From the NCBI GenBank assembly GCA_037954235.1, contig JBBMOA010000018.1:5265501-5329500 (forward strand): a stretch of 64,000 bases of DNA, given 5' to 3'. A model generated the notes under the pieces. The model was not told the DNA's origin and did not search any database. It saw only the letters and a list, made by a program, of their open reading frames with translations. Source of the DNA: Aulostomus chinensis. Taxonomy: Eukaryota > Chordata > Actinopteri > Syngnathiformes > Aulostomidae. Both the position numbers and the translations under genes were made by a program. Below, piece by piece: positions 55,129-64,000 of the stretch; position 1 is the first letter of the stretch; every line of letters starts with the position of its first letter.

Positions 55129-55184
<56 letters not shown>

Positions 55185-55931
55185 ACAGTTGGAGGAGTCT
55201 TGTGAGGTTGTTGTAACACGTCTCCTCCCCCACAGGGCTTCTTTTCAATGACGTCTACTCTGCTTCTAAATTTGCCGTGGAAGGATTTTGCGAGAGTCTG
55301 GCAGTGCAAGCACTGAAGTTTGACATCAGGTGATTACATGTCCATGAAAATACTCAATAACAGAGCCGCTTCTCATACATGTATCCTTTTTTATTATGAT
55401 CATTTTTCTTATTATCATTTTTCTGTCACAAGGACGACTCTGGTGGAACCTGGCCCGGTGGTGACAGAGTTTGAAAAGAAAGTGTACGAGAACGCTGAGA
55501 CGATGGATCTGTCCGAGACGGATGAGGAGACCGCCAGAATCTTCCGGGAGGTCTACCTGCCCTACTCCAGGAAGGTCTTCGCCTCGCTGGGCCAGACACC
55601 AGAGGAGGTGGCAGAGGCAAGCAGTGATCCCTGATCAAACGAGTAGTTTCTCCAGCAGTGGTCCGCAATGAGCAAGCAGCCTGTTTTCAAAGTGATGGTT
55701 TTATTTAATTTTATGTCGCAGCAAACTGTGGGAGTGATCACAGCCAAGGAGCCTCCTCTCCGCCACCAGACCAACCGGCTCTACATGCCCATGACGGCGC
55801 TGAAACACGCAGACCCGACGGGGCGTCTGCCCCTGGACGTTTTCTACAAGATGATCTTCAAGCATGACCGCGTGTTAAACGCGACACTCGGTTTGCTGCG
55901 CATGTTTCAGAAGAGGGTACGGAAGGAATAA
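54006..55931 (+). CDS. rdh8: Retinol dehydrogenase 8 (short-chain dehydrogenase), complete
   Basis: NADPH-dependent reduction of all-trans-retinal to all-trans-retinol in photoreceptor outer segments, a visual-cycle step. Exons: 54006-54102, 54226-54387, 54480-54659, 55236-55329, 55433-55616 and 55722-55931. They sum to 927 nt (308 aa; human RDH8 311). The cofactor motif TGCSSGIG is at 9-16. VVATMRDLGK, VSNAGVG, catalytic Ser141 (VVMSSVMG) and the YxxxK pair Tyr154/Lys158 (YSASK) are present, as is VEPGPVVTEFE. Intron 5 starts with GC (GAG|GCAAGC), chosen because it keeps the protein collinear with human RDH8. The intron 3 donor runs straight into a GT microsatellite. Exon 2 has a tandem GAGCAG acceptor; the second AG gives RFKVVATM, as in relatives. 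rdh8a versus rdh8b is not decided. Confidence 0.95.
54104..54142. repeat. C-run and (CA)n in rdh8 intron 1
   Basis: About 17 Cs followed by a CA tract, occupying a third of the 123-nt intron 1. Confidence 0.85.
54661..55183 (+). repeat. GT-bounded dispersed repeat, copy 2 (in rdh8 intron 3)
   Basis: A (GT)n tract (54661-54711) opens the element and another (55134-55183) closes it. The interior shares ordered phrases with 4918-5493 and contains TTAGGG/TTAGGA-like runs (about 55040-55078). It fills nearly all of rdh8 intron 3. No coding capacity was found. Confidence 0.75.
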
Positions 55932-56253
55932 TGTGCAAAGTAAAATTAAAATCATTTTAATCTTCATGACAAAGTGGTATCGCTACGAAATTGAATCCAG
56001 CGTTTAAAGCATTATGTCTTAATCTTTTCCTGAGCAGCAATAATACAAAATGCTACTGTAACACCAGTCATGCACAGAATGATTCATTCTTACTGAATAT
56101 GTGCAATGTATGCAATCCATTTGTATTTTTTGTGTGTGTGTGTTTATACATTTTAAGACGCAGGTTAATACTGTGTAATATCTCGGATTTTATTCTAAAG
56201 GTCTGTTCCAATCATCATTAAATGATTTGACCGAAACAATAAAAGGCAATAAA
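55932..56253 (+). other. rdh8: rdh8 3'UTR with tandem polyadenylation signals
   Basis: AATAAA occurs at 56238-56243 and again at 56248-56253, about 310 nt after the stop codon. Confidence 0.7.
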
Positions 56254-59251
56254 GGAGTGAAACAAAAAATACGTGCATTTAAGGACAATTATGGGTTTGC
56301 GTGCATCACAGTGACCTTGACTTTTGACCATTGGAATGTTTTGAGGTCCCCACTGACAAATTCAAGTGAACAATTCTACTCGATTCAAAAACCAATCTCA
56401 AAACACAACGCTGTCGACTGAAACGCTGATTCTGCAGTGAATGATGCGACAGGAGAAGTGCAGTACGAACAGCTGCTAATGATTTTGTGTCCCTGGGTGA
56501 AATTGTAAATTAATTAATTCATTGAAAACAGAAAACAAACAAACAAAAATGTCCTAGAGAATTTTGCAGAAAAATGTTAAATCTAAAATACGGGTGCTCA
56601 TAAAATGGATTAAAAAAAAAGCGTGTCCTTCTTGCGCAGACAGCTAAAGCTAATTTGGAGCCACTACATGAAGAGACGATTGAAAAAAGGAATTTTGCAG
56701 TACACGTTGAATCTGATTTTGCAGTAAAAAAAAATATCTGTAAAAGACAAATGAGGTCATCCAATAAAATAAGGAGAGGTGTGTTATTCATTTCCACTCA
56801 GGTATTAAGTGCTGCAAATGATCTGGAGACCCTGTGTTGCTTGACATGGAAGCTGTTGAATTTTGCAGAATATGGACAAAAAAAAAAAAAATCCTGTAGG
56901 ATTAAAAAAACAAACAAAAAAACAACCACTGAATGTGACACAGAAATGTTGTTCCCCATTTTTTATTATAAGTAACTTATTTTACAACATTTGACCGTAG
57001 AAAGAACTGTGGAAAGCATTTATATACATTGATTTTGAACTACTTTTAAACAAGTATAGAAATTAATAATGATAGAAAATGTCTATGCCATTCTAATAAC
57101 CAATAAAATATCAGTAAAACTCAGCTTCAAATAATGCTAAATGAAGTACGTTTTATTTTTGTCCTTTTTAGTACGTAACACTCATTTTAGAAACATAAGA
57201 CTTTTCAAGCAAAGATCTAACCAGAACAAACATATTTACACACACAGGATGAGAAGTTGAAATGTACAAAACACTTAGTGCGACCTGGTATGGGAACTGA
57301 AAGACAAGTTACATATATATATTTATAAAAAAAAAAAAAAAAACCCAAACAAAACAAAAAAAACAGTTTTCCTTGTGAATATAATCTGAACTGGATTTAG
57401 AACATGTTTCCCAGGTCTGACAAAAAAGAGCTGATTCTATAGTGATCAGGGTAAAACAATAAATGAAAGACTAGTAGTAGTAGTATCTACGAGTGGCGGA
57501 CCACTCATTTCTGTTCATAATGTCTTCAAATGAAAATGCAGTGGTTACTTTCTCAGAATTCTACTCTGTACTACAATTGACTTTATGCTCAAATGTCCGT
57601 AGTACATTATGGAGAGGATTATCCTACAGTCTCAGGTCCTGTGGAAGTGAAGGTTTGTCAAATATTACTGGAGGAGCTGGCTGGAAGCGTCATCTTCGAA
57701 TTTTGTAAAAGGTTAAAAAGGCGCAGCACTACACAGTAGTGTTCTTCCCTTCGGTCTCTTTCACAATCATCACTCGACGGCCCCTGGACTGGAAGCTACT
57801 GTAGATGCAGGGGATCTGTCCCCCTGCATGCCATAAAACCCCTCCCTAAGGAGTGACAGGGCAAAAGCAGTCACAGTCCAGCAGCCACACCCTCACCCTG
57901 ACCCCTGCAGTCACCACCAGGTGAGAGTGTCAACCTCAACGGCCACAGATGGTCCAGGAATGTTTCCATTTAGTCCCATCAAGGACATAACACGGGCTCA
58001 CAAACATAACTTCTACCTGTCATCGTTCCATTTAGTGAGGGATGCTGCTGAGAAACATCCAGGCTCAAACAACGACAGGCAAAGTGGTGAAATGTTTGCA
58101 AGGAGGAATGATATAAAATAGCAGCTGATAAGCATAGCTTAGTACATCCAAAGTGATGCTGAAAAAAGTATGCAAGGTTGCCGAACATATACAGTATAAA
58201 ACCTACAATGCAACAATGAAACAAAACAAAAAAAACATTAACAAAAACAAAAAAGGGCAGTGACAAGCTGATCGTATAGACAAAATTATACTGTTCCTTA
58301 AAATGAATGAAAACAAACACTGAAGACAGAGTACATGAAAAGCAACAATTGAAATGGAAGGATAACACCTAAAACTTTACTCTGCGCTTTTATTCTGAAA
58401 GGTCATGAAGACACGACCGTGAATTAAATGCCACACATATTTTATAAATATTCATCGTAGTTCAATTTGACCCACACTTGCCCGGTGGGGCTAGTCACTT
58501 GAAGTGCTTCAGAGACACTCATCTACATTCTTATTCATAATACTCATATGGAAAGAGATCAGTTACCACAATTTGATGAAATCAGAACATGTCGCTACTG
58601 TTGAGCAACTCGTAATAGATATTTGCTAGAACCAGTTCTGACATCTTGGCCTGAATAAATATCACTCAAGAGTGGTGAAAATTCTTTTTCTTTTGCTTTT
58701 ACTGGCTCTGAAAATGGTCTGAATGATAAATTATATTACTTTACCATCACAAAATAGAAATATAGGTGGTGGTCCATATAAAATTGAAGGGGGTGGCACA
58801 ATTTGTGAGAACTAGAACGGAACACACCTAAAAAAAAAAAAAGCAATTCAGTGAAATAAAAACAATAAATAAAAATAAATGAATTCCCTTCAACATTTAA
58901 CTTTTTTCTTTTATCTACTTTTAAAATGTTAGTTTTCAGGAGACGATCCTTAAGTCTTTGAAATGAAAGACTTGGTTTTCTTCATATACTTTTTTTTAAT
59001 AATAAAAAAGTCCATCTGTGACAGAATTACTTCAATAAATTGTCTGTTGTTTTTTCAGACAACACACATTTCCCTTTACTTTTTTTTTCTCTGCAAAAAT
59101 TATTAGCAGACGGTCCTCGTGATAAACAAAGTCAATCCAAATCCAATGAAAATCTTGGAAAAAGGCTGACACTTATAAACAGACGGGCCCAAGAGCCAGT
59201 CCACCAATTCTTTTACCCCAGGTCCCTTTTCAAACAGGGGCCATGGAATAT
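56254..59251 (-). other. notch3 3'UTR and convergent intergenic DNA
   Basis: AT-rich DNA with no supported ORF. Minus-strand AATAAA signals lie at 58389-58394, 57152-57157 and 56962-56967. The notch3 3'UTR may therefore be 0.9 to 2.3 kb, ending as little as 0.7 kb from the rdh8 signals. A-runs near 56880 and 57330 are the only simple repeats. Confidence 0.5.
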
Positions 59252-62200
59252 TCATGCAAACACCTGCATCTTGCCATTGGCCTCTGGGAGTTGAGTAATT
59301 TGGGTTTGGGCAGAGCCAGCAACTGCAGGGCTGGGTGTGGAATCTGACCAATCAGAGACACAGTGAGGAGAGGGGCTGGACCATGGTTCAGGTGACTCTG
59401 GGGAAGGGGTCAGGTAGGGGTGCTCACTGGGCAAATGGAGGTAATGCTTGGGTGTGGCATCTAGAGCAGATGAGTAGCTGTGCTGGGAAGGAGGGGTGGG
59501 GTAATCCTCCGTTCCTGCAGTGCTGCCACTAGGCTGCGAGGGGAGCGCCTGAGCGGGCTGAGCTGCTGGCGTGGCTGCCTGCGTGGGCTGAGCAGGAGGC
59601 TGCGACTGAGAAGGTTGAGGAGGCATCTGCTGCTGCTGGAAGAAGGATGGTGGGGGCTGTGAGGTCTGGGTTGTTGGCGGGCTTGAGGTGCCCATGCGTG
59701 CCATGCTCTGCTGGCTTGCGATGGTGTGGTTGATAAGCTGCTGCTGCTGTTGATGTTGCTGCTGCTGCTCAGCAATGGAGGGCAATTTGACCGGGCTGAT
59801 GGTGGGTGTGGAGGTAACAGGTGTGGGTTGCAGCATGGGATTACGGTAGATTTGCTGTTGGTGCATCAGCATGCTCTGCTGCATGGCTGGGCTCTGAGGG
59901 TGCATGCCTGCCTGGCTACTACTCTGCACCAGATTCACCACTTGCTGACCACACTGGGAGGAGGGGGGCATCCGGCTGTGCCAGTCGAAGGGCACACTGA
60001 CAGGATTGACTATGCCCATGTTGAGCCCCATTTGGCCTGAACTCAGGACATAACCATGGTTGACATCAGAGGCCATGGAGACACGCCCCTGCAAGGACAT
60101 TCCACCAGTTCCTAGGTCGGTTAGCTGAGCTAGAGACACAGCAAAGGGACCACCTCCCTCCAACATGCTATTATGTACCATCGGGGTGTTTGGGACAGAC
60201 ATGGAGGAATGGAAGAGCCCTGGTGACTGCATGGCCACAGGAGAAGTTGGGTTGGTGATATAGCCAGCATTACTAGCTCCACCATGAGGTGAGTCCAGTG
60301 AGTCAACTGGGGACAGAGTAACTGAGCTCTCCAGTAAGGCACTCTGCATGTCCAAGGTCAGCTTCTTATTACGGGCCTTGACGGACTCCTTCAGACTGGT
60401 AGCATGTTGACTTCCCAGGCTGGTACCCTTGGCCCCAGGCCGACGGTTCTTCTTGCCCTGTGGGGTGTTCTTCAGACTAGGCAGAAAGGCGCTGGGAGGG
60501 CACATGAGAGGAGACAGGGTGTGTCCCCCGGTGAGGTGGAGTCCAGCACCTCCATGGCCCTGCGGACTCCTGACGGTGTTGTACTCATCAAGAAGTTGCA
60601 CGATGTCGTGGTGCATACGCTCCTGAGCAATGTCTCTCGGCAACCTGTCCATATGGTCTGTAATCTCTCTGTTTGCAAAGTGAGCCAGCAGCACTTTCAC
60701 AGCTTCACAGCTGCCCTCACGAGCTGCAAGAAACAACGGGGTCTCCTCCTGAAAATGAAACAAGACAAACACCATGTTAGACAACCAATGTACTCTATAA
60801 GCCACACTGATGCAGAATGTAGTTCGAAATGAACGCCATACCTTGAGATCTTGCATATCTTTATTTGCGCCATTCTTCAGCAGGGCAACAGTGGCGTCCA
60901 CATTGTTAACGGCAGCAGCCCAGTGCAGAGCAGATTTACCTGAAGGAGAAGACAAACACCAAAATTACAAATCTGCAGTTTCACTCGATGATGGAACAAA
61001 ATAAGAACTGCTGCAGGAGGACACACAGCTTGGTAAATTTCCACCTCTTACCAAGTTCATCAACTGCATTGACATCAGCGTGACAAGTGATGAGTTCCTC
61101 TACCATTCCCTCGACGGCCAGCCGAGCAGCCAGGATGAGTGCAGTAGAGCCATCGTACATTCTGGAGTCAAGATCTGTAGCCCGGTTTCGGATCAGAATC
61201 TAGTAGAAAGGAAAACGGTGAGGTTAATGTTGTGATTATGCACTTTAAGAACAGGGGTACAGACATTCCTACTGATGAGGCCAACAAACAACACATGCTG
61301 ATGTTTACCTGGAAGACACCCTGCGCATCTGCAGCCACTGCAGCATGTAGCGGCGTGCGTCCTGTGTTGTCCTGGGCATTGGCATCAGCACCAGCATCCA
61401 GAAGTCTCTTAGCAGCATCAGCACGGGCATAGCGGGCTGCAAGGTGAAGTGCTGTCTCGCCAGTGCGATCTGTTTGGGCAGCAAGGGATGCACCCTGGTA
61501 GATGAGGTCGGAGATGATGTTGGCGGAGCACTCCTCGTTCTCCTCCTCCTCTGTAACCTCAGGCTCTAGGCCACCTCCACAGAATGATGCCAGCATCAGT
61601 GGTGTAAAACCATCTGCTCAGATTTGGAAAGAGGCATGGGTCAGTTTATGACTATCCAAGTGCTCAAAAAAAAGTACAAATAAGTTTGATGTCACTACCA
61701 ACCTGGGCCTCGGACATTGACATCCATGCAGTCACTTTCAAACTCTCCCTGAGGTGGGGTGAGGGCCATGGTGGGAGGCACGCGGATGTCTGCTGCTGCT
61801 AGGTGATGCTGTGTCCACTGCCTGCTGTCCACTGCATCTTCACTGTCGGAGAGCATGCTCGGTTCCTCAACCTAAATTCACAGAATGAGGAAAAACAGTT
61901 TCATTATTGACTTAAAATGCAGGCTAAAATGCTGTTGTGCGTTACACATGCACACTCTTGAGCAATTGATAGGGAAAACTATTTGCCGCAACTGACCTTT
62001 AGCCTTTTTGCCTCTGGGCAGTCTGAGTCCATCCACTGATCGCTGTGATCTCCAAGGAGAGATTCTTCCACATTTTTTTGCATGTGTCTATGAAAAGATA
62101 AATAATGTCAGCATGAGGCCTCAAACTAAGTTTCGAGCTACATTCAGTCGCCGAAACTTTGGTGTTTATGTCTGCACTAAGGTGACCTACTTCATTCCTA

Positions 62201-63912
62201 GAGCATCCTGGCCCACTGGTTCCCTGCGGTTCTTGTTGCTGCTGGGTTCCTTCTTGAGGAAGAAGCCCTCGGGGAACCACAGGGTGCTGTGCTCCCTCTT
62301 TCTACGAGCAATCAACATGCCTATCACAAGGATGACCAGAATGAAGAGAGAAGCTATTCCCACCAGCATTAGCTTAGCCCACTGAGGTATAACTTCATCA
62401 GCAGGTATCCTTTCACCTGTGGTAAGAAGCGAAAAAAGTAATTAGACAGATTTGCCTCAGTAGTCTAGCCAGTCTTTTGTGATCTTTAAGTACCCCCACT
62501 TACCATGGACTTCTTTCAGGGGGTATGGGAAGCGGAGCATTTCAACAGCTGACAGGGCTCCCAGGTATTCAGCAGCACTTTCAGCTGTGGGGAAGCAATC
62601 CTCAGTGCACAGGCGGTTGTCTATTTCCAAGTACACTTTGGAGCTGTTGGAATATAAGAGAGGCATGTGTTTATGGTGTGAGTGACAAATTAAATGAGAG
62701 ATTTTAGCTTTTAGGTTTATCGTATGACTGACCCAATGACTTCGTGCTGAGGCTGCAGCTCCCGCTTGAGGCGTGCTTCTCGGCGGGTGTAAGGGTGTAT
62801 CATTGCTTCGCCGTTGTTATCCAAACGGAAGCGCAGTGTAGTGTGCAGGATTGCACTTAACTTCAAGAGAAAAGCTGTGCTGGTACGAAGAAGCTCCTCT
62901 GGGGGCAGTAAGACAACCACTACCAAGACACCATCAGCAAGGTTTTGAGGAACCTTTGGTGCGCAATCCAAGCCATCCCAGCCACACTCCTCAGTGTTGC
63001 AGCCTTGGTCACACAGTCCATCAGCATAGTGGTCGATGCAGTAGGCTTCGTATATTGGACTAAAGAAGACACAGACAGAAGAATAAGCTCACATTTACCC
63101 AGAACTTAAAGTTACAATTAAGTACCGACTTAATGTAACTACAAGATTTAACAATTAGGTTTACAATTAAAGAAAACTCACTTGCAAACTTTTTCCTTGA
63201 TTCTGCAGTCAAAGTTGTCATACAAACACTCAGCATTGTTGCAGGACTCATCACACTGACTGTTGTTGAAAACACGCCAGCAGCGAGGATCTGCACAACG
63301 AGCCCAGGGGTTCACCGCCAGGGAGCAGTCACCGCCATCCCAGCGGCAAGGCAGCGTGCTGCATTCCTTGTCGCAAACACTGTCATTGGCTTTGGCGTGA
63401 CAGTCCGCTAGAGGGCATGTGGGTGTTGGGGGCTCGGGGGTTCTGCTGCTTTGCTCGCAGCGTTTACCGGTCCAGCCACTACTACATTGGCAGTGGAAGA
63501 AAGGGAAGCTGGTCTCTTCTGTGCACAACCCGCCATTGCGGCAGGGCTGGGAGGAGCAGCCTTCATTACTGCGATGCTGACACTGGGGTCCACCATAACC
63601 CGGCAGGCATGTGCAACGTGCCCCCCGTGTGGTGAGTGCACAGCTACCTCCATTGTAGCAAGACAGCTCACGACAGGACATGCTTCTCTCACAATTGATC
63701 CCGGTGTAACCCTGAGGACGACATAATAAACATGAGCACAAGACGAGATCCTCTTTAATGTACCCAAGAAAAATGAAATTAAAACCCTTAAAGTGCACTT
63801 ACAAGTTGACATGTGCAGGTATATCCAAGTGCAGAGCTGGCAACAGAGCAGGCTCCTCCATTCTGGCAAGGCTGAGACTCGCATGCGCTGAACCTACTCT
63901 GACACCTCCGGC
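59252..63912 (-). CDS. notch3: Notch3 receptor, 3' portion (last 11 exons)
   Basis: Exons: 63803-63912, 63182-63711, 62733-63059, 62504-62643, 62191-62416, 61997-62087, 61703-61871, 61309-61613, 61052-61199, 60842-60939 and 59252-60748. Together they give 1212 residues plus stop; the upstream EGF repeats lie beyond the right edge. Visible in order: the last EGF repeats, three LNRs (such as CDQGCNTEECGWDGLDC), and the heterodimerisation domain with a furin-type site RLKR|EL (62762-62773). Then come the transmembrane segment (about 62305-62372), RAM (LWFPEGF), ankyrin repeats, and SSVTLSPVDSLDSP. A Gln-rich region and a PEST tail with a TPSPE degron end the protein. MLASFCGG and the HPYLTPSPESPE...STPSPA tail point to NOTCH3. 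The ligand-activated receptor releases NICD, which acts with CSL in the nucleus. Confidence 0.96.
59740..59772. repeat. CTG/CAG coding repeat (poly-Gln) in notch3
   Basis: Interrupted CTG triplets on the plus strand encode QQQQHQQQQQ in the intracellular tail between the ankyrin repeats and PEST. Confidence 0.85.
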
Positions 63913-64000
63913 CTAAAAAAAACCCAACATGTTCACGAAGTGCTACAATTTAAAGAGCACACAGAGAGAGAGAGAGTGTACTGTGAATGACACGGGGGAG
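63913..64000. other. notch3 intron at the right edge
   Basis: Intronic sequence upstream of the exon starting at 63912 (acceptor ttttttag). It contains a short (GA)n run at about 63961-63977. Confidence 0.7.

Noticed and set aside
60472..60832. Plus-strand ORFs opposite the notch3 last exon
   Set aside because: They are antisense shadows of a well-supported coding exon.

Overview
The window is nuclear DNA from a teleost fish. Genes have vertebrate exon-intron structure with GT-AG introns. Introns are short, (GT)n microsatellites are dense, and fish-type SINE and LINE debris is present. The gene set recalls human 19p13 (XAB2 and CAMSAP3, RDH8, NOTCH3). The species cannot be named from the sequence; the compactness fits a percomorph.

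Layout, left to right. (1) 1-2.66 kb, minus: the 5' end of a fast-skeletal myosin heavy chain gene (coding exons 1-7, two 5'UTR exons, TATA box), with an L1-type LINE remnant at the window edge. (2) 2.7-7.1 kb: intergenic, with a SINE, a GT-bounded dispersed repeat and microsatellites. (3) 7.16-14.1 kb, plus: complete xab2 (19 exons, 848 aa), a splicing and transcription-coupled-repair factor. (4) 16.9-39.0 kb, plus: complete camsap3 (17 coding exons, 1434 aa), a microtubule minus-end protein, with two 6-7 kb introns near its 5' end. (5) 41.8-45.5 kb, minus: complete NR5A nuclear receptor (7 exons, 547 aa), probably the fish-retained nr5a5/ff1c. (6) 47.3-48.6 kb, minus: a secreted SOUL/HEBP2-like heme-binding-family gene (218 aa). 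(7) 54.0-55.9 kb, plus: complete rdh8 retinol dehydrogenase (308 aa). (8) 59.25-63.9 kb, minus: the 3' part of notch3 (last EGF repeats, LNRs, transmembrane segment, ankyrin repeats, PEST), running off the right edge.

Exon boundaries were worked out by hand. In every complete gene the exon lengths add up to a whole number of codons, which supports the models. camsap3/nr5a5 and rdh8/notch3 are convergent pairs. The genes share no single pathway. Their grouping looks like an ancient linkage block: from memory, human NR5A2 and CAMSAP2 are also neighbours on 1q32, and NOTCH, CAMSAP and NR5A paralogues recur on the 1/9/19 paralogon.

I found no evidence of a wholly new system. The observations most worth a second look are: splice donors abutting GT microsatellites in two genes, a GC-AG intron in rdh8, a stop-free 93-nt intron in the notch3 ankyrin region, a secreted SOUL protein, two perfect CTCF-core matches flanking nr5a5, and a GT-bounded dispersed repeat present twice.
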